From: Planctomycetota bacterium
Lineage (GTDB): Bacteria; Planctomycetota; SZUA-567; H5-PLA8
Length of the DNA: 64,000 nt
Assembly: GCA_015075375.1 (NCBI GenBank)
Contig: JABTUM010000003.1
Location: 744,001-808,000 of the forward strand
Direction of reading: 5' to 3'
In this document: positions 28,582-37,474 of the stretch, piece by piece
Numbering within the stretch: position 1 is the stretch's first letter
Layout: each line of letters opens with the position of its first letter
Translations under genes and position numbers: made by a program
Notes under the pieces: model-generated
Databases searched by the model: none
What the model was told of the DNA's origin: nothing
Seen by the model: only the letters and a program-made list of their open reading frames with translations

Positions 28582-29169
28582 TCAGGGATTCCAAGCCTCG
28601 GCCGACCAACCGCTCGCGCCTTGCCGCCGATAGTGCCAGCGCAAGTGCGGCAGCGGCCGCAGGTCGATGTAATCCACTTCTTCGAGCGACAGCACGCAAA
28701 GCAAAAAGTTCGGCGCCGGAGCATCGGGATCCGACGGCGGCACGGCGAACGCGGCATCGGGTTCGCGCGGCAGCCCCGGCCTCGGCCACGCGAAGGTCTG
28801 CCGCGAATCCTCGCGCTTCTCCTTCCAGACCCGCGCGCGCTCGGCGCGCAGCGCGGCATCGGAGTGAGCGGCGCCCACGAGTTCCACGCGTCCGTCGAGG
28901 CGGAACTGCTCGCGCGTGGCGAGGAAGTGCCAGCACGCCGCGGCGTAAGGCTGCGCCGTCAGTTCGCCCACCTTCGCGCTGTACAGATTTGTCGTAAACA
29001 GGATGCGGTCGCCCGGATCGAGCATGCCGCGGAAAAAGATGGTGCGGTTCGCGGGGCGTCCGTCGGCGCGCACGGTGGCCAGTTGCAGATAGCCGGCATC
29101 GGGGCGGATGGGGTTTTCGCGCAGCGCCCGGTCGAGGAGGGTGCGCCAAGGCGCGGGCGCGGCGGGCAT
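28582..29169 (-). CDS. FMN-binding PNPOx-family protein (Alr4036 type)
   Basis: A 195-residue split-barrel flavoprotein. Motifs GYLQLATVRADGRPANRTI, a ReQfR-like ATREQFRLDGRVELVG and the C-terminal HLRWHYRR resemble the Alr4036 branch of the pyridoxamine-phosphate oxidase superfamily rather than true PdxH. The gene starts 3 bases after the atpC stop, so it is translationally coupled to the ATP synthase operon. Its contribution to the operon is unknown; vitamin B6 or flavin metabolism is possible. Confidence 0.75.
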   Translation of the reverse strand: MPAAPAPWRTLLDRALRENPIRPDAGYLQLATVRADGRPANRTIFFRGMLDPGDRILFTTNLYSAKVGELTAQPYAAACWHFLATREQFRLDGRVELVGAAHSDAALRAERARVWKEKREDSRQTFAWPRPGLPREPDAAFAVPPSDPDAPAPNFLLCVLSLEEVDYIDLRPLPHLRWHYRRQGASGWSAEAWNP

Positions 29170-29172
29170 GCG

Positions 29173-29592
29173 CTACCCGGCGCGAACGGCGGCCAGCGCC
29201 TTGCGGCGCGCTTCGATCCAGGCCAGCTTGCGTTCCTTCGCGGCCACTTCTTCATCGCTCAACGCCTGCTGCGCCTTGGCTTCGGCGAGCTCGGCGTCCA
29301 GCTTCGCCGGATCCATCTCGTCCACGCGCGCGGCTTCTTGCGTCAGGATCGTGGCGTTGTTCTCGTTAATCTGCAGGAAGCCGCCGCGAACGGCGAAACA
29401 GTCGAGCTTCCCGTCGGCGCGGGTCACGCGCAGCGCGCCCGTCCCGAGCAGGCCCAGGAACGCGGCGTGGCCGGGCAGCACGCCCAGTTCGCCGTCAAAG
29501 GCCGGCGCCACCAGCGCGCGCGCATCGGCGTCGAAAACGGCCCGCGCGGGCGTGATCACCGTGACGTGAATCTGCTTCTCGCCGCTTGCCAT
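29173..29592 (-). CDS. atpC: F-type ATP synthase epsilon subunit
   Basis: Epsilon links the rotor to the F1 head and can inhibit ATP hydrolysis. The 139 residues show the N-terminal beta-sandwich (ITPARAVFDADARALVAPA, ELGVLPGHAAFLGLLG) and a C-terminal helical pair. It is the last ATP synthase gene of the operon, 63 bases after atpD, and is followed after 3 bases by the FMN-protein gene. Confidence 0.95.
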   Translation of the reverse strand: MASGEKQIHVTVITPARAVFDADARALVAPAFDGELGVLPGHAAFLGLLGTGALRVTRADGKLDCFAVRGGFLQINENNATILTQEAARVDEMDPAKLDAELAEAKAQQALSDEEVAAKERKLAWIEARRKALAAVRAG

Positions 29593-29655
29593 GGGTGAAA
29601 GACTCGGCGCCGGCCGCGGCGGAATCCTGACGCGCCGCGGCTTCGCAGCCGGCCC

Positions 29656-31092
29656 TTAGCTCCCTTCCTTCTTCATCCGCTCGGCCTTCTCGATCACTTC
29701 CTCGATCGCACCGACGTACATGAACGCCGCTTCGGGCAGGTGGTCGAATTCGCCCGCCACCAGCGCCTTGAAGCTGCGCACCGTTTCCTTGATCGGAACG
29801 TACTTGCCCTTGATGCCCGTGAACTGTTCGGCGACGTGGAAGGGCTGGCTGAGGAAGCGCTCGATCTTGCGCGCGCGCGCCACCAGCACCTTGTCGTCTT
29901 CGCTCAGTTCGTCCACGCCCAGGATTGCGATGATGTCCTGCAAGTCCTTGTAGCGCTGCAAAATCTGCACGACGCCGCGCGCCACCGAGTAGTGCTCCTG
30001 CCCGATGTACTGCGCGTCCATGATGCGGCTGGACGAGGTCAACGGGTCCACCGCCGGGTAGATGCCCTTTTCCGCGATGGAGCGCGACAGGTTCGTCGTC
30101 GCATCCAAGTGCGCGAACGCGGTTGCCGGCGCGGGGTCGGTGTAGTCGTCGGCCGGTACGTACACGGCCTGCACCGACGTGATCGAACCGCGCGTCGTCG
30201 AGGTGATGCGTTCCTGGAGCTGGCCCATTTCGGTCGCCAGCGTGGGCTGATAACCGACCGCGCTGGGCATGCGGCCCAGCAGCGCCGAGACTTCCGATCC
30301 GGCCTGCGTGAAACGGAAGATGTTGTCGATGAAGAGCAGCACGTCCTTGCCTTCCTGGTCGCGGAAGGATTCGGCCACGGTCAGCGCGCTCAGCGCCACG
30401 CGCAGGCGCGCGCCCGGCGGCTCGTTCATCTGCCCGTACACCAGCGCCACGCGGCTCTTCTCGATGTCGTGTTCCTGAATGACCGCGTTCGCGCCGCCTT
30501 CGCGCATTTCCAGCCACAAGTCGTTGCCTTCGCGGGTTCGTTCCCCCACCCCGGCGAAGACCGAATAACCGCCGTGCTGCTTGGCGATGTTGTTGATCAA
30601 CTCCATGATGATGACCGTCTTGCCGACGCCCGCGCCGCCGAAGAGCCCCGTCTTGCCGCCCTTCACGTAAGGTTCGAGCAGATCGACGACCTTGATGCCC
30701 GTCTCGAGCATTTCGGTCTCGGGGTTCAGATCGGTGAACTGCGGCGCTTCGCGGTGGATCGGCCAGCGTTCGCCCGCGGGAATCGGGCCCCAGCCGTCGA
30801 CGGGCTCGCCCAGCAGGTTCATGATCCGGCCCAGCGACGGCTTGCCGACGGGCATCGTGATCGGCTGGCCCGTGTCGACGACCTCGGTCCCGCGCTGCAC
30901 GCCGTCCGTGCTGCCCATCGCCACCGCACGCACGCGGTTGCGGCCCAAGTGCTGCTCCACTTCGCAGACCAGCTTTTCGCCGTTGGGCTTCTTCACTTCC
31001 AGCGCGTTGTAAATCTTCGGCAGCTTCTCCGGATCGAACTCCGCATCCAGCGTCGACCCGATGACCTGCGCGACCTTGCCCAGATTCGCCAT
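29656..31092 (-). CDS. atpD: F-type ATP synthase beta subunit
   Basis: The catalytic subunit, 478 residues. The Walker A P-loop GGAGVGKT is at residues 152-159, the Walker B strand is DVLLFIDNIFRF, and the DELSE motif contacting the gamma shaft is DELSEDDK. The open frame continues well upstream across the PrcB-like and atpG genes, but the family N terminus and the gene start at 31092 are clear. It follows the PrcB-like gene by 20 bases. Confidence 0.97.
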   Translation of the reverse strand: MANLGKVAQVIGSTLDAEFDPEKLPKIYNALEVKKPNGEKLVCEVEQHLGRNRVRAVAMGSTDGVQRGTEVVDTGQPITMPVGKPSLGRIMNLLGEPVDGWGPIPAGERWPIHREAPQFTDLNPETEMLETGIKVVDLLEPYVKGGKTGLFGGAGVGKTVIIMELINNIAKQHGGYSVFAGVGERTREGNDLWLEMREGGANAVIQEHDIEKSRVALVYGQMNEPPGARLRVALSALTVAESFRDQEGKDVLLFIDNIFRFTQAGSEVSALLGRMPSAVGYQPTLATEMGQLQERITSTTRGSITSVQAVYVPADDYTDPAPATAFAHLDATTNLSRSIAEKGIYPAVDPLTSSSRIMDAQYIGQEHYSVARGVVQILQRYKDLQDIIAILGVDELSEDDKVLVARARKIERFLSQPFHVAEQFTGIKGKYVPIKETVRSFKALVAGEFDHLPEAAFMYVGAIEEVIEKAERMKKEGS

Positions 31093-31112
31093 GACGTTCC
31101 CTTCCTCAGAAC

Positions 31113-31550
31113 CTACTTGCCGCCGGCCTGAATCGCTTCCAGCATCTGCTTCGCTTCCGCGCTCGATGCTTCCAGCCAGACCGTCTTGTTCACTTCCCGT
31201 TTCGCCACCACCACGACGTGGTTGGGGTGCGAGATCGCCTGCGTCGTCGCGTCGTCCGCCCCCGGAACCGTCTCTTTGTAGATCACGTACAACTCGCCCG
31301 GCTCCGTGCCGAAGACCACCCGCTCGATCTTCACTTCGTAGCCGCCGGTCCGCCGCGCGCCCATGAACGCCGCCAGCACCATCTCCTTCGACCAGTCGAC
31401 CTTCGGTACGTCCGCCTCGGCGCCGCCGTCCGCCTTCCAGGCTAGAACCAGCTCGTCCTGCGATCGCAGCAGCAGCCGTTCGGCCTTTTCGTGCGCCGGC
31501 GCCCAAGCCAGCAGGCGCACGATTTCCAGCAGCACGAAGGTAATCGCCAC
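31113..31550 (-). CDS. PrcB-like protein inside the ATP synthase operon
   Basis: A 145-residue protein from a GTG start with GAAGGG just upstream. Residues 55-135 resemble the PrcB C-terminal domain: AAFMGARRTGGYEVKIERV, then YVIYKETVPG and SHPNHVVVVAKR, following the family pattern of a GxRxTGGY motif and a terminal hydrophobic strand. Such domains are usually secreted or protease-associated. Here it lies 12 bases after atpG and 20 bases before atpD, in a place normally without any gene. The N terminus has a hydrophobic ITFVLLEIVRLLAWA stretch, which could be a weak anchor. Its role in the complex is unknown. Confidence 0.72.
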   Translation of the reverse strand: MAITFVLLEIVRLLAWAPAHEKAERLLLRSQDELVLAWKADGGAEADVPKVDWSKEMVLAAFMGARRTGGYEVKIERVVFGTEPGELYVIYKETVPGADDATTQAISHPNHVVVVAKREVNKTVWLEASSAEAKQMLEAIQAGGK

Positions 31551-31562
31551 GCTTCGCCCTTC

Positions 31563-32453
31563 TTACAACGCCGCCGCGCCGCCGACGATTTCGGCGATTT
31601 CCTGCGTGATCTTGCTCTGCCGCGCGCGGTTGTATTGGCGCGTCAGCATCTTCACCATGTCGTCGGCCGCGTCGGTCGCGTTCTTCATCGCCAGCCGCCG
31701 CGCCGCGTGTTCGCCGGCCGTGCTGTCCAGCATCGCCGTGAAGATGGACATCTTGACCACCAGCGGCAGCACTTCGGCCAGAATCGTCTGCGGGTCCGGG
31801 TGAAACAGGTAGCCCATGCCTTCGGCCTTCGCCGCGGCCGGTTCGGCGCTCGCCGGCGCCGAATCCTGCAAGCCCGAGAGCGGCAACACCTGCTCCACCT
31901 TCGGCACCTGCGAACTCGCGCTCTTGAACCAACTGTAGATGATGTACGCCTCGTCGATGCTTTCCTTGCCGTAGCGCTCGATCAGATCGTTGCCGATCTC
32001 CTCGGCCCGCGTGTAACTCGGCTTGTCCGACACCATCAGAAAGCTCTTGGCCACCGGAATGCCCAGGAACCGGCAGGCATTGACGCCCTTCTTGCCCTGG
32101 ACGATGTACTCTTGTTCCATCCCCCGCGCATTGAGCTTCTCGCGCAGGTTGCGCAGCTCTTTGATCAGGTTGGCGTTGAACGCGCCGCACAGGCCGCGGT
32201 CGGTGGAAAACAGGATCACCACCGCGCGCTTGGGTTCGGCATGTTCCTTCAAGAGCGGGTGCGCCACATTCGACGCGGCCGAAGCCAGATCGCCGATCAC
32301 CTGCTGCAGCTTCTTGGCGTAGGGGCGCGCGGCCATCGCGGCGTGTTGAGCCTTCGAGAGCTTCGCCGTCGCCACCATCTTCATGGTGTTGGTGATCTTG
32401 CGCGTGTTGCGCACCGACTTGCGCCGGACCACCAGTTCGCGTGTATTGGCCAT
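31563..32453 (-). CDS. atpG: F-type ATP synthase gamma subunit
   Basis: The central shaft of F1, 296 residues. The N-terminal helix contains RKITNTMKMVATAKL, and the C-terminal helix contains QYNRARQSKITQEIAEIV. The Rossmann-like middle domain includes TDRGLCGAFN. It follows atpA by 51 bases and precedes the PrcB-like gene by 12. Confidence 0.95.
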   Translation of the reverse strand: MANTRELVVRRKSVRNTRKITNTMKMVATAKLSKAQHAAMAARPYAKKLQQVIGDLASAASNVAHPLLKEHAEPKRAVVILFSTDRGLCGAFNANLIKELRNLREKLNARGMEQEYIVQGKKGVNACRFLGIPVAKSFLMVSDKPSYTRAEEIGNDLIERYGKESIDEAYIIYSWFKSASSQVPKVEQVLPLSGLQDSAPASAEPAAAKAEGMGYLFHPDPQTILAEVLPLVVKMSIFTAMLDSTAGEHAARRLAMKNATDAADDMVKMLTRQYNRARQSKITQEIAEIVGGAAAL

Positions 32454-32504
32454 GCTTCGTATCCCCAGCCGCGGAGCCCCGTGAGGCGGCCGCCGCGAGC
32501 CGAC

Positions 32505-34172
32505 TTACTTCTTGACGAACCGAGCTTTCACGTCCTTGATCACCTGCGTCAGTTGCTTTTCCTGGTCGTCGTTGAGCGCCTTCTTCTCGTTGATCGCCTG
32601 CACCAGCTCCTTGTGCGCGTCGTTGATCTCCTGGATCAGCGCCTTCTCGTAGTCGCGCACCTTCGCCACCGGCAGGTCGTCCATGAAGCCCTTGGTCGCC
32701 GCGTAGATCGCGAAGATCTGGTTGCCGACCTTGACGGGTTCGTACTGAGCCTGCTTGAGCAGTTCCACCAGCCGGTAGCCGCGGTCGACCTGGCGCTGCG
32801 TGACCGGATCCAGTTCGGTGCCCAACTGCGCGAAAGCTTCCAGCGCGCGGAAATTCGCGAGGTCCAGGCGCAGCGTGCCGGCGACCTTCTTCATGCCCTT
32901 GATCTGCGCGTTGCCGCCCACCCGGCTCACCGAAATGCCGACGTTCACCGCCGGGCGCACGCCCGCGTTGAACAGGTCCGGCTCCAGGTAGATCTGGCCG
33001 TCGGTGATCGAGATCACGTTCGTCGGGATGTACGCCGAGACCTCGCCTTCCTGCGTCTCGATGATCGGGAGCGCCGTGAGCGAACCGCCGCTGCCGTACA
33101 CGCGCCCCAGCTTGTAACCCGACGCGTTCTCCATCTTCTTCAGGTCCTGCTCCGCCTCGTGCTGCCCGGTCTCGGAAGCGTACACCTTCGAGTTGACCGC
33201 ATCGCTTTCCTTGAACGGCGCCTGCTTGGTGCCGGGGACGATCACGTACTTCTCGGCCAGCTTGGCGCTGCGTTCGAGCAGGCGGCTGTGCAGGTAGAAA
33301 ACGTCGCCGGGATACGCTTCGCGGCCCGGCGGGCGGCGCAGCAGCAGCGACATCTCACGGTACGCGGCGGCCTGCTTGGTCAAGTCGTCGTACACGCAGA
33401 GCGTGTCTTTACCCTGCTCGTACATGAAGTACTCGGCCATCGCGCAGCCGCTGTACGCCGCGATGTACTGCAGCGGCGCGGGATCCGACGCGCCGGCCGA
33501 AACGACGATCGTGTAGTCCATCGCGCCGGCTTCGTGCAGGCGCTTGACCAGACTCGCGACCGTGGACTCTTTCTGGCCGATCGCGACGTACACGCAGATC
33601 ACGCCCGAGTCCTTCTGGTTGATGATCGCATCGACGGCCACCGCCGTCTTACCGGTCTTGCGGTCGCCGATGATCAGTTCGCGCTGCCCGCGCCCGATCG
33701 GGATCATGCTGTCGATCGCCTTGATGCCCGTCTGCAGCGGCACCTTCACGGGCTGGCGCGCGGCGATGCCGGGGGCCGGGCTTTCGACTTCGCGGTGGTG
33801 ATCGGTGGTGATGGGGCCCTTGCCGTCGAGCGGATTGCCGACGGGGTCCACCACGCGGCCCAGCAGCGCGTCGCCGACGGGCACCTGCAGCACGCGCCCG
33901 GTGCGCTTGACCTGGTCGCCTTCCTTCAAGTTGTCGTAGCGGCCCATGATCGCGACGCCGACGCTGTCTTCTTCCAGATTCAGCGCCAAGCCGTACACCC
34001 CGGTGGGGAACTCGACCATCTCGCCGGCCATGCAGTTGGAGAGGCCGTAGATGCGCGCGATGCCGTCACCGACTTCGACGATCGTGCCCACTTCCTCCAC
34101 CGCCAGCGCCGAATCGAAATCCTTGATCTGGCGGCGCAGGATGTCGATCATTTCGTCCACTTGAATGCGCAT
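32505..34172 (-). CDS. atpA: F-type ATP synthase alpha subunit with an internal insertion
   Basis: The non-catalytic nucleotide-binding subunit, 555 residues, against about 505-515 usually. The P-loop is GDRKTGKT at 169-176. The extra length comes mainly from an insertion near residues 310-355, between the RSAKLAEKYVIVP stretch and GSGGSLTALPIIETQ. I chose the ATG at 34172, which has GGGAG 9 bases upstream and the usual N terminus MRIQVDEMID. An in-frame alternative start lies 60 bases upstream but overlaps the end of atpH. Confidence 0.95.
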   Translation of the reverse strand: MRIQVDEMIDILRRQIKDFDSALAVEEVGTIVEVGDGIARIYGLSNCMAGEMVEFPTGVYGLALNLEEDSVGVAIMGRYDNLKEGDQVKRTGRVLQVPVGDALLGRVVDPVGNPLDGKGPITTDHHREVESPAPGIAARQPVKVPLQTGIKAIDSMIPIGRGQRELIIGDRKTGKTAVAVDAIINQKDSGVICVYVAIGQKESTVASLVKRLHEAGAMDYTIVVSAGASDPAPLQYIAAYSGCAMAEYFMYEQGKDTLCVYDDLTKQAAAYREMSLLLRRPPGREAYPGDVFYLHSRLLERSAKLAEKYVIVPGTKQAPFKESDAVNSKVYASETGQHEAEQDLKKMENASGYKLGRVYGSGGSLTALPIIETQEGEVSAYIPTNVISITDGQIYLEPDLFNAGVRPAVNVGISVSRVGGNAQIKGMKKVAGTLRLDLANFRALEAFAQLGTELDPVTQRQVDRGYRLVELLKQAQYEPVKVGNQIFAIYAATKGFMDDLPVAKVRDYEKALIQEINDAHKELVQAINEKKALNDDQEKQLTQVIKDVKARFVKK

Positions 34173-34233
34173 TGCTCTTGCTCCCGTCGCGGGGGACGCG
34201 TGGTCCGCGTCCCGCTCGCACTGTCCTGCCATC

Positions 34234-34812
34234 TCAGTTCTCGGTGGACCAGACGCCCAAGTTGGGCTTCACGGATTCCACCCGGTCCACCAGCCTGCCT
34301 AAGCGGTGGATCAGCGAACAATCCCAACGCCGGTCTTCGTGCGCCAGCACGAAACCGCCCAGCAGCGCAGGCTCAACCTTTTCCAGGATCTGGATTTGCC
34401 GCCGCATCGACTGCTCCAGCCGCTGGCGCAGCTTCTCCCGCTCGGTTTCTTCCAGCTTGCGGGCCGAAATGACCGTAAACTCCGCGATCCCTGCCTTGCG
34501 GTTGGCGTGACTGTGGAAGGCGTCCACAATGGCCGCAAGCATCGCCACGCGATCCTTGCGAATCACCACGAGCAGAAAGTGCCGCAGTTCCTTGGAGAAG
34601 GAGCCGAACACCGCGTCCACGACCTTGCGCTTGTCGTCGAAGCCGATCGTAGGCGTCTCCAGGAAGCGCCGGTAACGCGGGTCGGTGTCCAGCATGCGCT
34701 TAAGCGCCAAAAGCTCTTCCTCGACGCGCACCAGCGCACCGTTCTCGGTCGCGGCGTCGTAAAGCGCTTCGGCGTAAACGTACGCCAGACTTTCGGATCC
34801 TTGACTCGCCAT
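34234..34812 (-). CDS. atpH: F-type ATP synthase delta subunit
   Basis: A 192-residue subunit linking the peripheral stalk to the top of F1. The N-terminal helical domain includes YAEALYDAATENG, and the C-terminal part includes FTVISARKLEETE, typical for delta. It lies between atpF (27-base gap) and atpA (61-base gap). Confidence 0.92.
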   Translation of the reverse strand: MASQGSESLAYVYAEALYDAATENGALVRVEEELLALKRMLDTDPRYRRFLETPTIGFDDKRKVVDAVFGSFSKELRHFLLVVIRKDRVAMLAAIVDAFHSHANRKAGIAEFTVISARKLEETEREKLRQRLEQSMRRQIQILEKVEPALLGGFVLAHEDRRWDCSLIHRLGRLVDRVESVKPNLGVWSTEN

Positions 34813-34839
34813 GCGTGTAATCCGTTGCCCGAAACCGGC

Positions 34840-35370
34840 TTACTGAACCTTATGACCGACCTTCTCGATCCCGCTCTCGATGAAACGCCGGTGATCGTCG
34901 GCCTTCACTTCGCGCTCGATCACCGTTGCGGCCATCTCGGCGGTGAAATCGACCAGGCGATTGCGCAACTCGGCAATCGCCTGCTCTTGTGCAAGCCCGA
35001 TTTCGCGCTTGGCCCGCTCGAGCATCTTGGTCGCTTCGGCTTGCGCCGCCGCTTGGATCTCGTCGCGCACCTTGATCGCGTCGCGCTTGCCTTCTTCGAT
35101 GATCGCGGTGGCTTCTTCCTTGGCCACGGCCAAGCGCTTCTCGTATTCGGCCGCCTTCTGCTCGGCCTCCTTGAAGCGCGCGTCCGCGTCGGCAATCTTC
35201 TTGCCGATGCGCTGTTCGCGTTCGTCCAAAGCCTTCAGCAGCGGGCCCCAGGCGAACTTCCACAGCACCGCCAGCAGCATGAAGAAAACCACGCAAGTCC
35301 AGACCAGGACTTGCATTTCCGGAAGCAGGAAGTCCGCCCCGGCGCCCAAAACGCACAGTTTCCCGAGCAT
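34840..35370 (-). CDS. atpF: F-type ATP synthase b subunit
   Basis: Peripheral stalk subunit, 176 residues. It has one N-terminal membrane helix (VLVWTCVVFFMLLAVLWKFAW) and a long charged coiled coil. I prefer the ATG at 35370, preceded by AGGGTGA; a GTG 9 bases upstream (35379) is also in frame. Only one b gene is seen, so the stalk is probably a homodimer. Confidence 0.93.
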   Translation of the reverse strand: MLGKLCVLGAGADFLLPEMQVLVWTCVVFFMLLAVLWKFAWGPLLKALDEREQRIGKKIADADARFKEAEQKAAEYEKRLAVAKEEATAIIEEGKRDAIKVRDEIQAAAQAEATKMLERAKREIGLAQEQAIAELRNRLVDFTAEMAATVIEREVKADDHRRFIESGIEKVGHKVQ

Positions 35371-35450
35371 GTTCTTCACCCTGCCCTGCGCCTACGCGAC
35401 CACACGGAGGACCCGCGCCCGCGGATCCCCGCCTCCACGACTAAGCTAAC

Positions 35451-35822
35451 TTAGCGCTGCGAAACGGCTTCGCCGTCCTGCACCTTGAGGCTGACCGCCG
35501 GAGCTTCCGGAGCATCGGCCTTCGTGTGCTTCTCGACCGGAGCCGGGATCTTTTGCACGGCCTGCATGTACACATCCTTCGGGTTGAGCAGGATCGCCAC
35601 GATCAGCGCGAAGAACGTAAAGCCTTCGATCAGCGCGCCTAGCACGATCGCCGTACCGCGGATGTTACCGGCCGCTTCGGGCTGCCGAGCGATACCTTCC
35701 ATCGCCGCCGCCGCCAGCTTGCCGATGCCGTAGGCCGCGCCGATGACCAGCAGCCCCAGACCCAGGCCCATGCCAATCAAGGCCAGACCGTAATCGCCAC
35801 CCACCTGCGCCAAAGTCAACAT
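35451..35822 (-). CDS. atpE: F-type ATP synthase c subunit with C-terminal extension
   Basis: The rotor ring subunit, 123 residues, where about 75-90 is usual. It has two helices with the loop ARQPEA and the ion-binding Glu in ALIEGFTFFAL. The position taken by Gln in sodium-type rings is Ile, and Gly follows the Glu, which suggests a proton-type ring. A 35-40 residue polar tail (ending VSQR) extends after helix 2. The ATG at 35822 follows AGGAGGAGG. The tail would sit on the periplasmic side if the topology is standard. Confidence 0.92.
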   Translation of the reverse strand: MLTLAQVGGDYGLALIGMGLGLGLLVIGAAYGIGKLAAAAMEGIARQPEAAGNIRGTAIVLGALIEGFTFFALIVAILLNPKDVYMQAVQKIPAPVEKHTKADAPEAPAVSLKVQDGEAVSQR

Positions 35823-35918
35823 GACTGAACTCCTCCTCCTGCGCGTTCTCGGGTCCGGCACGCGCCGGCCCTCGTCCTGCACCCACACCAACCCGCTGCG
35901 GTACGCAGCCCCCGTCGC

Positions 35919-36839
35919 CTAGTGCTCCGGGTGAACTGCCGCGCCCACAAAGATCACCGACAGCATCGTAAACACGTACGCCTGAATGAAGCAGACCAGG
36001 ATTTCCAGCATCGAGATGCCCAGCGCCAGCGGAACTCCGACGAAGATCATGCCGACCGCAATGCCCGTCGGCAGCGCTCCGCCTACCACCCCTAGGGCCA
36101 GGATGTTCGAGATCACCAAGTGGCCGGCGATCATGTTCGCGAATAGACGCACGCACAAGACGCCGCACTTGATCACCGGGCCCATGAACTCGAGCAGGAA
36201 CATCAGCGGCCACATCGGCAGGGGCGTCCCGGGCGGGACCATGTGCAGGAAGTAGTGCGCGAAGCCTTGGTTGGCGATGCCCAGCAGCGTCAGGATAACC
36301 CAGACCGAAACGCCTAAGACCATCGTCACGCCGGAGTTACCCGTCACGCCGCCGAACTCGGGAATCATTCCGCACAGGTTGCAGGAGAGGATAAAGAAGA
36401 AGTAGGTCAGGAAGAGGGGCGTGTAGTGCGCCGCGTGGTGCCCGCCGGCGGGAATGACCAGCTCGTCGCGCACGAAGAGCAAGAGTGCTTCGACGGCGTT
36501 GGCCAGCCGCCCGCGGGTCGGTTCGTCGCGCCCGACGTTGTTCAACACTTTGCGTGCAATACCGGTGATCACAAGGGCTAACAGGAACGCGATGACCGTC
36601 AGACCGGTCATGTGCTTGGTGAATTCCAGCTTCATCGGACCGATCGTTTGAGGCGCATAGCCGGCGTATTCGAGATGCCCGTGGTCGCCGTAGGGCTTCC
36701 AGTACAGCTTGCCGTCGGCGCCCAAGCCGAGCATCACCTTGTCCATGATGTGATGCATGGGATCGCCGCCGCCCCCACCGTGTTCGGCGTGGGCATCGTG
36801 GGCGCCTTCTGCGTGCGGAGCGTGCGCTTCTTCAGCCAT
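35919..36839 (-). CDS. atpB: F-type ATP synthase a subunit
   Basis: Membrane stator subunit that forms the proton channel, 306 residues. The essential arginine lies in VRLFANMIAGHLVI. Five or six membrane helices are visible. The N terminus is an unusual His/Ala/Glu-rich tail of about 30 residues (HAPHAEGAHDAHAEHGG), probably cytoplasmic or disordered. The upstream gene overlaps its start by 8 bases (36832-36839), showing translational coupling. Confidence 0.94.
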   Translation of the reverse strand: MAEEAHAPHAEGAHDAHAEHGGGGGDPMHHIMDKVMLGLGADGKLYWKPYGDHGHLEYAGYAPQTIGPMKLEFTKHMTGLTVIAFLLALVITGIARKVLNNVGRDEPTRGRLANAVEALLLFVRDELVIPAGGHHAAHYTPLFLTYFFFILSCNLCGMIPEFGGVTGNSGVTMVLGVSVWVILTLLGIANQGFAHYFLHMVPPGTPLPMWPLMFLLEFMGPVIKCGVLCVRLFANMIAGHLVISNILALGVVGGALPTGIAVGMIFVGVPLALGISMLEILVCFIQAYVFTMLSVIFVGAAVHPEH

Positions 36840-37239
36840 GGCGTTCGGACGATGACTCCGTAGAACCTTGGTCCACCAACACTTGCATCAGCCAGTACGA
36901 CTCGAGAAACAGCAGCACCAGGTACGTCGCGGCCATGGTCAGCAGAGCGGTCTTAAACTCCGGCCCGCGCCACGCCGAAAAGCCCCAGGACAAACCACCC
37001 AGCAGCGCCAAGCGGAGCAAAAAGCCCGCGCCCCAAACGCCCCAGATGTCCTTCTTCCCAGCCGACTTAGCCTTGGCTCGCGCATGCCGGGCCATAATCA
37101 CCCAGCCGCAGACGAAGCCCACCGCGCCGAGCAATCCGCCGCCCAGCGCCCCCGCGTACACGTCCGCCCGCGGGCCGATCCACTCTCCCGCCGCCAAGAC
37201 GGCCGCGATCAGAAGTACCGCGCCCGCCGCCGCTTTCAC
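36832..37239 (-). CDS. AtpI-like membrane protein of the ATP synthase operon
   Basis: A 135-residue protein with four hydrophobic stretches and a basic loop (RHARAKAKSAGKK). Position and topology fit the AtpI family, which helps ring assembly, but sequence match is weak. It overlaps atpB by 8 bases and follows atpZ by 16. No catalytic motif. Confidence 0.65.
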   Translation of the reverse strand: MKAAAGAVLLIAAVLAAGEWIGPRADVYAGALGGGLLGAVGFVCGWVIMARHARAKAKSAGKKDIWGVWGAGFLLRLALLGGLSWGFSAWRGPEFKTALLTMAATYLVLLFLESYWLMQVLVDQGSTESSSERHG

Positions 37240-37255
37240 GCGCGCACTCCGGCGC

Positions 37256-37474
37256 CTACAAGCTCGACTTCAGGAAGTGGTACAAGCCCACAACCACTCC
37301 AAACATCCCGAACCCCACGGTGCCCCAAGGCGACCAGCCGAATTTGCCGTCCAGCCAGTACCCCAGCGCCGTAAAGCCCCCGATCGCAACGGCCAACTGC
37401 ATGCCTAAGTTTAGGTACTGCAATCCGTTAAGCTGATCTTTCCGCTTCGGCGGCTGCGCTTCCGGTTCGCTCAT
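37256..37474 (-). CDS. AtpZ-like small membrane protein
   Basis: A 72-residue protein with a two-helix hairpin: GMQLAVAIGGFTALGYWLDG and GTVGFGMFGVVVGLYHFL. The first-helix GYWLDGKF pattern is characteristic of AtpZ/AtpI-type proteins. The start is set at MSEPEAQ (37474); the open frame upstream lacks a reasonable N terminus. It is the first gene of the ATP synthase operon. Confidence 0.72.
   Translation of the reverse strand: MSEPEAQPPKRKDQLNGLQYLNLGMQLAVAIGGFTALGYWLDGKFGWSPWGTVGFGMFGVVVGLYHFLKSSL

Noticed and set aside
31491..34472. A 993-residue plus-strand open frame across atpG, atpA and part of atpH
   Set aside because: It runs antisense through three certain ATP synthase genes.
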